From: JAVJSD01 sp040219575 | GTDB taxonomy: Bacteria > Planctomycetota > Planctomycetia > Pirellulales > Pirellulaceae | DNA length: 64,000 nucleotides | Assembly (NCBI GenBank): GCA_040219575.1 | Contig: JAVJSD010000144.1 | Location: forward strand, 1-64,000 | Reading direction: 5' to 3' | Part shown: in pieces, positions 18,012 to 27,310 of the stretch | Layout of the letters: each line of letters begins with the position of its first letter | How positions within the stretch are numbered: position 1 is the stretch's first letter | Notes under the pieces: model-generated | The model's database searches: none | The model's input: only the letters and a program-made list of their open reading frames with translations | Told to the model about the DNA's origin: nothing | Program-made: the position numbers and the translations under genes

Positions 18012-19147
18012 ACAGCTACGACGCGATCGTCATCGGACTCGGCGGCGTGGGCGGCGCGGCGGCGATGCACCTCGCCCGCCGCGGCGCGCACGTGCTGGGA
18101 ATCGAGCGCTTTTCCTTGGGCCACGATCGCGGCAGTTCGCACGGCCAGACGCGGATCATCCGGCAGGCGTACTTCGAACATCCCGACTATGTGCCGCTGT
18201 TGCGGCGCGCCTACGCGCTGTGGGAGGAGCTGGAGTCGCATTGCGGCGAGCAACTCTATTGGGAGGCGGGACTTCTCGAAGTGGGGCCCGCCGACGGCGT
18301 GGTCGTGCCGGGCGTGCGCGAAAGCGCCCGCCGCTACACGCTGCCCGTCGATGAGTTCAGCCCCGCCGAAGCGATGCGGCAGTTCCCGGCCTTCGTGATT
18401 CCCGACGACTGCGTGGCGATGTTCGAACGCCGCGCCGGCTTGCTGCATGTCGAACGCTGCGTGCTGGCGCATGCCGACGAGGCGCGGAAGCTCGGCGCCG
18501 ACCTGCACGCCGGTGAGTCGGTCCTCCGCTGGTCGGCCGACAAAGGTGGAGTGGTGGTCGAGACCGACGTCGCTACCTATGGGGCGGCGAAGTTGGTGGT
18601 GGCCGGGGGTGCGTGGTCGAGTCAATTGCTGAGCGATCTTCGCGTGCCGCTGCGGGTGGTTCGCAAACACCTGCATTGGCACGCCAACGACGACCCGCGT
18701 TATCGGCTCGACGGCGGTTGTCCGACGTTCTTCTACGAAACGCGCCAGGGCTATTTCTACGGATTCCCCCAACTCGATGAACGAGGCGTCAAACTGGCGG
18801 AGCATTCCGGAGGCGAGGAAGCGGCCGATCCGCTGGGGGTGAATCGCGATGAGGACCCGCGGGATGTCGAGCGGGTCGGTGATTTCCTGCGAGCGCACCT
18901 TCCCGGGGTCTCGGCGCAGCGCACGGGGCACGCGGTCTGCATGTACACGCTCACCGCCGACGAGCATTTCCTCGTCGATCGGCATCCCGAGCACCCGCAG
19001 GTGGTGTTCGCCGCCGGACTCTCCGGACACGGCTTCAAGTTCACCGGGGTGCTGGGGGAGATTCTGGCCGACCTCGCTCTGGCGGGCGAGACGACGCAGC
19101 CCGTCGAGTTTCTGCGGCTCGATCGGCCCGGAATTCGGTCTCGGTGA
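18008..19147 (+). CDS. solA: Monomeric sarcosine oxidase / N-methyl amino acid oxidase
   Basis: The 379-residue flavoenzyme has the N-terminal Rossmann FAD motif IGLGGVGGAA, then the family stretch GSSHGQTRIIRQAY. Near the C-terminus is the covalent-FAD cysteine (Cys311) in AVCMYTLTADEHF, followed by GLSGHGFKF. These match monomeric sarcosine oxidase and N-methyltryptophan oxidase, which oxidatively demethylate N-methyl amino acids and release formaldehyde and peroxide. Length is normal for the family. The choice among sarcosine, N-methyltryptophan and pipecolate cannot be made here. The upstream lipoprotein gene overlaps by four bases. Confidence 0.88.
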   Translation: MNSYDAIVIGLGGVGGAAAMHLARRGAHVLGIERFSLGHDRGSSHGQTRIIRQAYFEHPDYVPLLRRAYALWEELESHCGEQLYWEAGLLEVGPADGVVVPGVRESARRYTLPVDEFSPAEAMRQFPAFVIPDDCVAMFERRAGLLHVERCVLAHADEARKLGADLHAGESVLRWSADKGGVVVETDVATYGAAKLVVAGGAWSSQLLSDLRVPLRVVRKHLHWHANDDPRYRLDGGCPTFFYETRQGYFYGFPQLDERGVKLAEHSGGEEAADPLGVNRDEDPRDVERVGDFLRAHLPGVSAQRTGHAVCMYTLTADEHFLVDRHPEHPQVVFAAGLSGHGFKFTGVLGEILADLALAGETTQPVEFLRLDRPGIRSR

Positions 19148-19232
19148 CCGACCGTCGTCCGTTGAAATCGCGGACAAAGCCGCCATAATCGACTCGAAAG
19201 CGGACGAGTTTTTCCCCGTTGGAGTCGCCGCC

Positions 19233-20351
19233 ATGGCGGATATCGAATACCTCGACGCGTCGACGCAGCAGGCGCCCGAATTGGTGATTGTCGACGCGGA
19301 GATCGCCGGACCGCACGGAGCGGCCTGCGACGCCTGCGGCTGTCCGGTCGAGTCGCACGATCGATTCTGTCCCGGCTGCGGCGCGCCGGCCGCCGGCGCC
19401 GAGACGCCGGCCGCGGAGCAGGAGGAGACGGCCCATCGCTACTTTCGCTGCCAGAACTGCGGCAGCGAGATGGCGACCGACCCGGCTCAACGGAGCTATG
19501 TCTGCACCTTTTGCGACTCGACGTATGTGGTCGAGTACTCGCCGGACATCAGCGGTCGGCAGCGGCCCGAGTTCGTGATCGGTTTCGCCGTCACGCCCGA
19601 GGAGGCGCGGGACAAGTTCTACAAGTGGCTCGCCGAGAACTCGTGGTTTCGCCCCGGCGATCTGAAGACGGCGGCGGTCGCCGACAAGCAGCGCGGCGTG
19701 TACCTGCCGTTCTGGTCGTTCTCGATGCTGGCCGGCAGCCGCTGGTCGGCCAACATCGGCGAGTACTGGTATCGCACCGAGACCTACACGACGACCGACT
19801 CGAAAGGCCGGACGGTGACGCGCACCCGCACGGTCCGCGAGACGGAATGGTGGCCGCTGTCCGGCCGGCATCACCGTTACTACAGCGGCTACCTGGTGTC
19901 GGGCAGCCGGGGACTGTCGCAGGCCGACGCCGAACGAATCAAGCCGTTTCAGCTTCCCGCCCTGAAGCGATACGAACCTTACTTCCTGGCCGGTTGGCTG
20001 TGCGAAGAGTACTCGATCGAGCGGGAAGCCGCCCTGAAGGTCTGCCAGCAGGTGTTCTACCAACGCGAACAGCAGAACGTCGCCGCCTTCCTGCCCGGCG
20101 ACACGCATCGCAGCCTCAACGTGCAGACCCACTTCCGCGACGTCAATTCCGACCTCTGCCTGTTGCCGGTGTACATTCTCAGCTATCGCTATCAGGACAA
20201 GGTGTTCCGGTTCCTGGTGAACGGCCAGACGGGCAAGGTCGCGGGCGACAAGCCGGTCTCGTGGAGGCGAATCTGGACGATCACCGGCGTCATCGCGGCG
20301 ATCGTGGCCGTGCTGATCGGCGTGATCTGGCTGATCGCGGCGCTGTCGTAG
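19233..20351 (+). CDS. Double zinc-ribbon, tail-anchored hypothetical protein
   Basis: The 372-residue product has two CxxC pairs near residues 30-50 (CDACG, CPGCG), then a second ribbon at about 70-100 (CQNCG, CTFCD). A long globular region follows, rich in Trp and Tyr (LPFWSF, GEYWYRTETYTT), with a single membrane helix at the C-terminus. Homologous planctomycete proteins are often loosely annotated as zinc-ribbon or TFIIB-like proteins; nothing here indicates DNA or helicase activity. The ATG at 19233 was chosen over a long upstream extension that overlaps the oxidase gene out of frame. Confidence 0.75.
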   Translation: MADIEYLDASTQQAPELVIVDAEIAGPHGAACDACGCPVESHDRFCPGCGAPAAGAETPAAEQEETAHRYFRCQNCGSEMATDPAQRSYVCTFCDSTYVVEYSPDISGRQRPEFVIGFAVTPEEARDKFYKWLAENSWFRPGDLKTAAVADKQRGVYLPFWSFSMLAGSRWSANIGEYWYRTETYTTTDSKGRTVTRTRTVRETEWWPLSGRHHRYYSGYLVSGSRGLSQADAERIKPFQLPALKRYEPYFLAGWLCEEYSIEREAALKVCQQVFYQREQQNVAAFLPGDTHRSLNVQTHFRDVNSDLCLLPVYILSYRYQDKVFRFLVNGQTGKVAGDKPVSWRRIWTITGVIAAIVAVLIGVIWLIAALS

Positions 20352-20662
20352 ATGCCTGGTCTACTCGTACGTGTGCACAAGGCCTCTCCGCGAGGCATGG
20401 CCGGGCGGGAGCAACGACTGGCGGGCCGCCCGGTTCGCCGAATAACCGCTGCTCCCGCCGAGACAAGCTCGACGGAGAGCGGAGGCGATCGGCAAAGGCG
20501 GAGGTAGCCATTCAGTTGTCGCTCCGGCCGGGACAAGCCCGGCGGAAGCGATACGCCAAGCGACGCCTTGTGACCAACCGTATCCCTGAAATCAGCCCAC
20601 CGTCGTCGAATCCTGGGCGTTGACCGTCGCCAGACCGATGAGTAGATTGGCGTCTTGGCCGC
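20352..20662. other. Gap before tRNA-His with short dyads
   Basis: No gene seen. Two related dyads of the form CCGRGACAAGCYCG lie at about 20459-20475 and 20527-20545, probably copies of a dispersed palindrome. Confidence 0.45.
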
Positions 20663-20737
20663 GGTGGGCGTAGCTCAGTTGGTTAGAGCACTAGATTGTG
20701 GATCTAGGGGTCGGGGGTTCAAGTCCCCTCGCCCACC
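20663..20737 (+). tRNA. tRNA-His (GTG)
   Basis: A complete cloverleaf is visible. Acceptor strand GTGGGCG (20664-20670) pairs with CGCCCAC (20730-20736). The D-arm is GCTC...GAGC, the anticodon stem CTAGA/TCTAG carries GTG at 20698-20700, and the T-arm is GGGGG-TTCAAGT-CCCCT. The extra G at 20663 opposite C at 20737 is the G-1:C73 pair diagnostic of tRNA-His. CCA is not encoded. Confidence 0.96.
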
Positions 20738-20844
20738 CTTAAAAACAAGACTTTTTTGGGAGATTGCGAGCGAGAACAAAAGCCCCGTGCTACACCGGTG
20801 CTACGCTCGAAAAAACTCGTCGACCCGGGCGCAAAGGGGTGACG

Positions 20845-21570
20845 ATGGCGACAACATGTCCGACATGTGGCAGCAAGCTGGCCGATGAACTGTCGGTGAT
20901 GTGGTGCGAGACATGCGGCAAGTCGTTCAAGAGACATGATCGGCCAGCGCCACGAGGAACAAGCCCGGAGAAGGCGCTGCCGCCTCCACCTGTTGCGATG
21001 AGTGCGCCGTCTGCGCCAACCCCAGCGGAAGCCAACGCACCGATTCTGCCCGCGGTCAATGATCTGTCTCGCCCGGCCCGGATTCCTCGCCGGCCGAAGC
21101 GTATCAATCCAGTCGCCGCAGGACTCGCTACAGTGGTAATCGGTGGCGTTTTCGTTGGGTCTCTGCTGCTGTCGTTTGCTTCTACGATGTCTCCACCAGA
21201 GAAGGAACCGACGCCACCCGAACCGCCGCTCCGCGAGATTCCCAACAGCGAACTTGTTGAAACCAGCGCTTCCGACCTGTGGGCCGCGTACGATCGCAAC
21301 GGCGTTCGGGCCGATCAGAACTCCAAGGGTAAGTTGTCGATCGTATCCGGCAACGTTCACAGTATCGACAATGACGCCCTCGGGAATCCCTACGTCCTCT
21401 TGGAAACAGGGCACCTCGGAAAGGTGCAATGCGTGTTCACTGATCCGGACGAACTGATCCACGTCGTGCGGGGCCAGTTCCTCAAGGTCCGCGGCACGTG
21501 CACCGGAAAGGCTGTGCTGAACATCATGTTCGTTGACTGCCGATCCGTACGAACGCGCCGCCGCTGGTGA
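20845..21570 (+). CDS. Zinc-ribbon membrane protein with OB-fold (tRNA_anti-like) domain
   Basis: The 241-residue product starts with a two-CxxC ribbon (CPTCG, CETCG). A Pro/Ala-rich linker and a membrane helix at about 92-112 follow. The external domain at about 135-235 begins ASDLWAAYDRNGVRAD and has the pattern of the OB-fold tRNA_anti-like domain (a strand with VRGQFLKVRGTC). The ATG at 20845 lies just before the ribbon. Third-position GC is visibly lower than in its neighbours and it sits directly after tRNA-His, both compatible with acquisition. No integrase is seen. Function unknown. Confidence 0.75.
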   Translation: MATTCPTCGSKLADELSVMWCETCGKSFKRHDRPAPRGTSPEKALPPPPVAMSAPSAPTPAEANAPILPAVNDLSRPARIPRRPKRINPVAAGLATVVIGGVFVGSLLLSFASTMSPPEKEPTPPEPPLREIPNSELVETSASDLWAAYDRNGVRADQNSKGKLSIVSGNVHSIDNDALGNPYVLLETGHLGKVQCVFTDPDELIHVVRGQFLKVRGTCTGKAVLNIMFVDCRSVRTRRRW

Positions 21571-21814
21571 CGCCACTGGCCATTCAGCCCATCACGTTGG
21601 CGGACGGCCAAACAAATGACGGTGGAGGCGCAACATCACGAGCGCACTTTCTACGGTGCGACGGAGACCCAGCTCGGATCTCGCAAGTCCTTCGAGACCG
21701 CTGCCAATCGGCTTCGTGTAGCCGCTCGCCCATTGAGAAGTACAAGGTGCGCGGGGCAAATCGCAAAGGGGACGCACTTTTGAGGCGGGGGTAAGCTTCG
21801 GCGTTTGGCGTCAA

Positions 21815-22450
21815 CTATCCACCGCGCTCCACCACGCGGAAGGCGCGGCGGGAGCCCCAGCCGCGGTTGACCGCCATGTGGATGTAGAGCATGGCCAGCG
21901 GTTCGATCAGGCGGGCGACCTTCAGATCGCCGGCGTCCACGGCGTCGAACCCCAACTCGCCGGCCAGGCTGCCGACGATCGCCTTGGCCTGCTCATCGTC
22001 GCCGCAGTAGAACATGGCGGCCGGCTGACCGTCGAACGTGGGATCCGCCATGGCGGCCGAACTGACGGTGTTGAAGGCCTTCACGACCCGGGCGCCCTTG
22101 GCCCAGGCGGCGATCGCCTCGGCCGCCGACGTGTCGAAGCCCAGGTCGAGTCCGGTGAACTGGGCGTTCAGCGGGTTGGTGCAGTCGACCAGCACCTTGC
22201 CGTCGAAGTCGTGCTTACTCAATTCCTCCTGGGCCACGTGCCAGGGCAACGCCATGATCACGACGTCGGCCGCTTGAACGGCCTGCGCCAGGGAGACCGC
22301 CTCGGCGTTTTCGCCGCACTCGGCCAGGAGTTGCTTCACGCGTGCATCTTCGGGCGTTCGCGAACCAAAGACGACATGATGTCCGCCCTGCGACCAACGT
22401 CGCCCGAGCGTGCCGCCGACGCGTCCCGTTCCCAGAATCGCAATCTTCAT
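21815..22450 (-). CDS. F420-dependent NADP oxidoreductase-like protein (NADPH-F420 reductase family)
   Basis: The 211-residue product begins MKIAILGTGRVGGTLGRRW, a Rossmann dinucleotide motif, and includes SRTPEDARV, MALPWHVAQE and VKAFNTV. This is the layout of the NADP-oxidoreductase coenzyme-F420-dependent family (FNO/YqeB-like). Members reduce or oxidise F420 with NADP(H), but many bacterial members are uncharacterised NADP reductases, and no F420 genes are seen here. The ATG at 22450 starts exactly at the Rossmann strand. Confidence 0.85.
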   Translation of the reverse strand: MKIAILGTGRVGGTLGRRWSQGGHHVVFGSRTPEDARVKQLLAECGENAEAVSLAQAVQAADVVIMALPWHVAQEELSKHDFDGKVLVDCTNPLNAQFTGLDLGFDTSAAEAIAAWAKGARVVKAFNTVSSAAMADPTFDGQPAAMFYCGDDEQAKAIVGSLAGELGFDAVDAGDLKVARLIEPLAMLYIHMAVNRGWGSRRAFRVVERGG

Positions 22451-22918
22451 GGTGCTGCTCCAGTCCGCGCCGCCGGGGGCGCTATCTTTATCTTTCGGCG
22501 GATATCTTTCGGCGGATTGGGGGGCCGCCGTCGAGACAAATCCAGGGGATCGACCGTTTCGATGCCGTCCCATGATGCGGCAAGGGGAGCAAGCGGGCAA
22601 CCACACACGTCCGCCGGCGAAATCGGCATTACCGCTGCAATCACGCCCACATGGATCGCCTCGATGCGATTGTGGTCAGGCGTGTCTGCGTCGGTCCACT
22701 GCGCGCGATCGGCGACCTATCTTCCGATAAGGGCACTTCTCATTCCCGCGTCGAATCGCTAGTTTGCAGGCGACCTACGGCGCGAGCGCCCCAAAGAGCA
22801 GCGTTGGGACGACCAGAGAAGCGAGAACGAGTCTGCCGCACCGCACGACGGCGATTTGCTCTCGGCAACGCCTGCCAACTTCCGAGCCCGCACTATTTCC
22901 GCCGCTGGACCGCACGAC
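22451..22918. other. Divergent intergenic region
   Basis: About 470 bp between divergent genes. A short direct repeat, TATCTTTCGGCGGAT-like, occurs at about 22489-22520 and might be regulatory for the reductase gene. No gene is supported. Confidence 0.4.
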
Positions 22919-24406
22919 ATGTCGCACGAACACAAGAGCCGCACCCCCGCACCGATCCGTTTTCTGTTTGAGAACTCGGTGTTTCTCATCGCCGGCGCGT
23001 TGGCGGCGCTGGTGTGGGCCAACGTCGATCCCGGTCCGCAGGGCAGCTATCAGCGGTTCGTCAACTACGACCTGGCCCACATACCCTTCGATTTGGGGTT
23101 GATGGAGGCGCCCGCCGACCAGCACGGCGCCAACCAGCACGGCGCCAACCAGCACGATGCCAACCAGCACGATGCCGACCAGCACGATGCCGAACAGCAC
23201 GGTGAAAATGACGACGCATCGCACGCGGCGGACGGCGAGCACGGCGACGAGGGAGCGGCCGACGCAACCGATAAAGCGGGAACCGAACAGGACGAACACG
23301 AAGGCGGGCACGCCCACAGCCTGACCATGATCGTGGTGCTGGTGAACGACATCCTGATGGCGCTGTTTTTCGCCATCGCCGGCAAGGAAGTCTGGGAGGC
23401 GCTGCTGCCCGGCGGGGCGCTGTCGAATCCGCGGAAAGCGGCGGTGCCGCTGTTGGCCACGGCGGGCGGCATCGTGGGACCGGCCGGCTTATACATCCTC
23501 GGCGCGTTGATTCTCGGGAAGTGGGGCGACTATGGCGGAGGTTGGGCGATCCCCTGCGCCACCGATATCGCCTTCAGCTACCTGGTGGCTCGCATCATTT
23601 TCGGCAACGGCCATCCAGCGATCGCCTTCCTGTTGCTGTTGGCCATCGCCGACGACGCCGCCGGACTCGTGATCCTGGCGGTGTTCTATCCGAATCCCGC
23701 CCAGCCGCTCAATCCCTGGTGGCTGCTGCTGTCGGTCGCCGCGATCCTGCTCGGGTTCGGCATGCGAAAGATGCGGCTGCACAGCTTCTGGTGGTACCTG
23801 CTGATTCCCGGCACGATGAGTTGGATCGCCTTCCACCAGGCGGGCATCCACGCCGCCTTGGGCTTGGTCCCGATCATTCCCACCCTGCCGCACGCCCACA
23901 CCGATCTGGGCATCTTCGCCCGCGATGAATTGAAGCGGCACGATACGCTCAACGAGTTCGAGCATTGGTGGAAGTATCCCGTGGAAATCATCCTGGGGCT
24001 GTTCGGCCTGGTGAACGCCGGCGTGGCGTTTTCGAACGTGGGCGTGGGAACGGCCCTGGTGGTGGTCGGCTTGTTGGTGGGCAAGCCGCTGGGGATCATG
24101 GTCTTCACCTTGTTCAGCGATAAAGTGCTAAAGCTGAATCTGCCGGCCGGCATGAACTACCGCGACGTGCTCAGCCTGGGCATGGTGGCGGGCATCGGCT
24201 TCACGGTGGCCTTGTTCGTGTCGACGGCCGCGTTCCCCGAGCCCGGTCCGATTCAGGATCAAGTCAAGATGGGCGCGCTGGCCAGTTTCTTCGCCGCCGT
24301 GGTGGCGTACGTGGGAGCCCGAGCGCTCGGCGTGCGTCCTCTCAAACCCGAACCGCCGGTGGTGGAAGAGAGCGAATCGGCCGAGACCGAGATGGCCAAC
24401 GCCTAA
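22919..24406 (+). CDS. nhaA: NhaA-family Na+/H+ antiporter with His-rich loop insertion
   Basis: The 495-residue inner-membrane antiporter keeps the NhaA core: TDIAFS with Asp216, and the ion-binding pair Asp245-Asp246 in LLAIADDAAG. It exchanges cytoplasmic Na+ (or Li+) for protons. It is about 100 residues longer than the usual 390, because the loop after the first helix (about 66-133) contains six tandem QHxxx pentapeptides followed by more His and acidic residues, eleven histidines in all. The repeat is visible as six 15-bp DNA units at 23120-23209. The ATG at 22919 lies just before the first helix. It is followed by the metal efflux genes. Confidence 0.92.
   Translation: MSHEHKSRTPAPIRFLFENSVFLIAGALAALVWANVDPGPQGSYQRFVNYDLAHIPFDLGLMEAPADQHGANQHGANQHDANQHDADQHDAEQHGENDDASHAADGEHGDEGAADATDKAGTEQDEHEGGHAHSLTMIVVLVNDILMALFFAIAGKEVWEALLPGGALSNPRKAAVPLLATAGGIVGPAGLYILGALILGKWGDYGGGWAIPCATDIAFSYLVARIIFGNGHPAIAFLLLLAIADDAAGLVILAVFYPNPAQPLNPWWLLLSVAAILLGFGMRKMRLHSFWWYLLIPGTMSWIAFHQAGIHAALGLVPIIPTLPHAHTDLGIFARDELKRHDTLNEFEHWWKYPVEIILGLFGLVNAGVAFSNVGVGTALVVVGLLVGKPLGIMVFTLFSDKVLKLNLPAGMNYRDVLSLGMVAGIGFTVALFVSTAAFPEPGPIQDQVKMGALASFFAAVVAYVGARALGVRPLKPEPPVVEESESAETEMANA
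23120..23209 (+). repeat. Six tandem 15-bp units inside nhaA
   Basis: The units encode QHGAN, QHGAN, QHDAN, QHDAD, QHDAE and QHGEN. They stay in frame and vary mainly at the GGC/GAT codon and the last codon, which suggests expansion by slippage under selection for His and acidic residues. Confidence 0.9.
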
Positions 24407-24557
24407 GCGAAAAAATCGCCTGATTCGCCAACGGCCCAACAGCCGATACGATCGATGGAACCGTGCCATCTTCATTGCCTGCCGATGCTAGCGTGTGACC
24501 GCCCGTTTGCTTGATGGCCGCGGTCCGCCGCTATGTCGCTTTGGGGGAAGTTGGGCC

Positions 24558-26141
24558 ATGGTACGGTCGCTACTTTGCGCGAATGCACCGTTCGGCGCTC
24601 GCCGACTGCGCGTGCGAAGCTGCGCTGCTCTGTTGGCGCTGTGTGCCGTGCTGTCGGCGCCGGGCTGCGCCCATCGCCCGCATCTCCAATCCAGCGGCCT
24701 GCCCGATCCCTCGCCCGATGCTTCGACCGGCGGCGTCGAGCCCGCCGCGCAGGCTCCGCTGTCGCCCAATTCGTTCGATGTGGTTCGTCCCGTGACCTGG
24801 CGGCAGGCGGAGGACCGCGGCGTGGAGCGAATCCCCGCCGACGCCGAAGCGGCGCAGCCACGCTTGGAGCCCGCCCTCCGTCTGGCGGTCCCCTTCGACA
24901 ACGTTTCGCCGCAAAGCGTGGAGGAGCTTGTGCTCCTGGCCGAGGCCCAGAATCCGCGCCTGATCGCGCTGCGCCGCGAAGCCGACGCAGCGCAAGCCAA
25001 AACCGGGTACGCCGACAAGCTGCCCGATCCCACCATCGGGGCGAACGTCTTCGCGGCGCCGATTGAAACGGCCGCCGGCGCGCAGACGGCGAACATGACC
25101 GTGATGCAGAAGATTCCCTGGCTGGGGCGGCTCGACGCGAAAACCCGGCAGATGTGGTTCGAGTCGCTGGCCGTGATTCAGGTGTACCAGGCGGAGAGGC
25201 TGAAGGTTGCGGCCGACGTCCGCGCGGCATGGTATCGGCTGTACGTGCTGCAGCGGCAGGTGGAGGTTAACGAGGCGCTGCAATCCTTGCTCGAACCGTT
25301 GATCCGCGTCGCGAACGGACGCGTCGCCGCCGGCCGCGCGTCGCAGGGCGATGTGTTGCTCGGCACGCTCCAACTCAGTCGCCTGTCGGAGCAACTGCTG
25401 ACCTTGCGGCAACAGTTGGCGTCGGACAAGGCGGAACTGAATCGGCTCCTGGGGCGGCCCGCCGAGTTTCCGATTTCGGTCGCCTCGCGGATCGACGTGG
25501 CGCTGCCCGACTGGTCGCACGAACAACTGCGGCAACTGGCGATCGAGCAGCAGCCCGACATCGCGGCGGCGGCGCTACGGGTGCAGGCCAGCCGCTGGGG
25601 GATGGAAGTGGCCCGGCTGGAGCGACGGCCCGAGGTCTCGATCGGGGCCAGTTGGTACGCCATCAACGACAACCGTCCCGCTGCGAATATCGTTGATGTG
25701 GGTCGTGACGCGTGGTCGGTAGGCATGCAGGTGAGCGTGCCGCTTTGGCGTCAGAAGTATGATGCCATGGAGCGGGAGGCGGCCTCGCGGCATCTGGCGA
25801 CGCACGCCACGGTCGAGGACGTCGTCAACCGTTACGATGCGTTGCTGCGTGACTTGTGGGAGCAGGCCCGAGCGGCCAGCGAGACCAGCCAACTGTACCG
25901 CAGCACGATCCTGCCGCAGGCCGAGCAAACGCTGAAAGCCGATCAGGAGTCGTACAGTACGGGGGCGGTGGAGTTCGATCGCGTGATGCGCGACCTGCAG
26001 AACGTGCTGACGCTGCGGCTGGAGTATCATCGGGCCGAGGGCCGGCTGGCGATCGCGCTGGCCCGCATTCGCCAGGCGGTGGGCGTCGATCTGGCGTCGC
26101 CTTCGAGTGGGCCGGAGCGACTCCCCGCGCCCGATCCATAA
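24558..26141 (+). CDS. TolC-family outer-membrane efflux lipoprotein (CusC-like)
   Basis: The 527-residue product has a lipoprotein signal ending LSAPGC. Two TolC/OEP repeats follow: LVLLAEAQNPRLIALRREADAAQA opens the first helical hairpin, and matching YGTGAVEFD/YSTGAVEFDRVM-type helices appear near the C-terminus. Such proteins trimerise into an outer-membrane channel with an alpha-helical periplasmic tunnel. Followed by CusB-like and CusA-like genes on the same strand, it most likely completes a Cu/Ag RND efflux complex. The ATG at 24558 is preferred to the earlier in-frame start because it directly precedes the signal peptide. Confidence 0.85.
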   Translation: MVRSLLCANAPFGARRLRVRSCAALLALCAVLSAPGCAHRPHLQSSGLPDPSPDASTGGVEPAAQAPLSPNSFDVVRPVTWRQAEDRGVERIPADAEAAQPRLEPALRLAVPFDNVSPQSVEELVLLAEAQNPRLIALRREADAAQAKTGYADKLPDPTIGANVFAAPIETAAGAQTANMTVMQKIPWLGRLDAKTRQMWFESLAVIQVYQAERLKVAADVRAAWYRLYVLQRQVEVNEALQSLLEPLIRVANGRVAAGRASQGDVLLGTLQLSRLSEQLLTLRQQLASDKAELNRLLGRPAEFPISVASRIDVALPDWSHEQLRQLAIEQQPDIAAAALRVQASRWGMEVARLERRPEVSIGASWYAINDNRPAANIVDVGRDAWSVGMQVSVPLWRQKYDAMEREAASRHLATHATVEDVVNRYDALLRDLWEQARAASETSQLYRSTILPQAEQTLKADQESYSTGAVEFDRVMRDLQNVLTLRLEYHRAEGRLAIALARIRQAVGVDLASPSSGPERLPAPDP

Positions 26142-26221
26142 ACTCTTCTCACTTTACTCTTGGCCTCGGCAAGTGGTTCACCCCATAATGAAGGTGGGCT
26201 GGCGATTCTGGGAGTCGGTAG

Positions 26222-26704
26222 ATGTTGTCCATAGGCAAGGCGCGTTCGATCATCGCACTGGCGACAGCGGCCACGCTGTTGTTGCAGGGCGTTGTCAGCG
26301 CCATGCCCCATTGCGGCTGCGACCGCGGCATCGCCGCCCATTCCTGCTGCCATGGGCATGCTTCTGCTTCAACCTCGCGTTCGGACGCTGCGCCGTGCTG
26401 CCGCCACGCGGCGTCGTGTTGCGGAAATGAAAGTTCGCAGCATGACGAAAGTGCGCCCGATAAAGCTTCCTTCCGGAACGCTCCCGCACATCGCTGCACG
26501 TGTGTCGCAGGCCCGCGACCTTCGGCGACGCTGACGGAATCGTCCGAGGGCGTCGCGACGACCGGCAGATGCATTGTCGACACGCCGCCGGTGGTGTTCG
26601 AACTGGAGCACGCGCGCGATCAGGTCGAAACCGTGGCGACGAATCGCGCCGGCGAGCGAGCATCGCCCTCGATGCAAGTTCTCTTCTGTATCTGGCGGAA
26701 TTGA
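26222..26704 (+). CDS. Cys/His-rich secreted small protein of the metal-efflux locus
   Basis: The 160-residue product has an N-terminal signal-like helix (MLSIGKARSIIALATAATLL). Its mature part is crowded with Cys and His: HCGCDRG, HSCCHGHA, CCRHAASCCG and HRCTCVA. The clustering strongly suggests binding of soft metals such as copper or silver in the periplasm. No named domain is recognised. Its place between the TolC-like gene and the YHS-like and CusBA genes supports a scavenging or sensing role in efflux. It might also be a divergent member of the short Cys/His-rich leader proteins often found ahead of cus-type loci. Confidence 0.7.
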   Translation: MLSIGKARSIIALATAATLLLQGVVSAMPHCGCDRGIAAHSCCHGHASASTSRSDAAPCCRHAASCCGNESSQHDESAPDKASFRNAPAHRCTCVAGPRPSATLTESSEGVATTGRCIVDTPPVVFELEHARDQVETVATNRAGERASPSMQVLFCIWRN

Positions 26705-26897
26705 CTCCGCGTTCTCACGATCACTTGCGTAACCGTTCTTCGCGGACGATGCGTCCGTGAGGGTTGATCTTCCGCGCAGCTCAGGTTGCCGCGATTCGAC
26801 GTTTGCAGCGCGCACGTCGAAGTACGCCCACGCCCGATACGCCTCGGCGTCGTATGCCTGCGTTGCGCAGCCGCTCCGTCGAAAGGATTCGAACACA

Positions 26898-27188
26898 ATG
26901 AGGTTTTTCATTTCTTCGACCCTCGTCGTCGCCCTGGCGCTGGCGAGTCGTTGCACACAGCAGAACCAACCCACCCCGAGCAGCCCCATGAATACGGCAT
27001 GCCCGATCATGGGCGGCGAAGTCGCCGCAGACGGTGGAACCACGACTTGGAAGGGTCGCACGATTGGCTTCTGTTGCGAAGGCTGTCTCCCATTGTGGAA
27101 CGAGATGGCGGAAGAAGAGAAAGCGGCCAAGTTGTCGGAAGCAATGCAAGGCGGAATTGGCGAACCAGAACAGGCGGCGACCCCGTAG
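26898..27188 (+). CDS. YHS/TRASH-like metal-binding lipoprotein
   Basis: The 96-residue product has a short signal with a possible lipobox (LASRC). The body shows CPIMGGEV, then WKGRTIGFCCEGCLPLWNEM, matching small YHS-domain proteins whose cysteines coordinate copper or other soft metals. The ATG at 26898 directly precedes the signal. It sits 122 bp before the CusB-like gene and likely belongs to the same transcript. It may pass metal to the adaptor or limit free periplasmic metal. Confidence 0.78.
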   Translation: MRFFISSTLVVALALASRCTQQNQPTPSSPMNTACPIMGGEVAADGGTTTWKGRTIGFCCEGCLPLWNEMAEEEKAAKLSEAMQGGIGEPEQAATP

Positions 27189-27310
27189 CCGGAGACGCAT
27201 GAGCGGTCGGCGGGTGCGGACGCCTCGGGCACGGTTCCAACCCATGCGACCGTGGCCTTGCCGGCCGCTCAGCATTTTCCGACGCACTTTCCCTCGGCGA
27301 GGAATTCGAC

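Noticed and set aside
20738..21815. Integrated genetic element at tRNA-His
   Set aside because: No integrase and no second copy of the tRNA end seen within the window.
23120..23209. Tandem repeat as a possible CRISPR array
   Set aside because: Units are 15 bp, contiguous and in frame inside nhaA, with no spacers.
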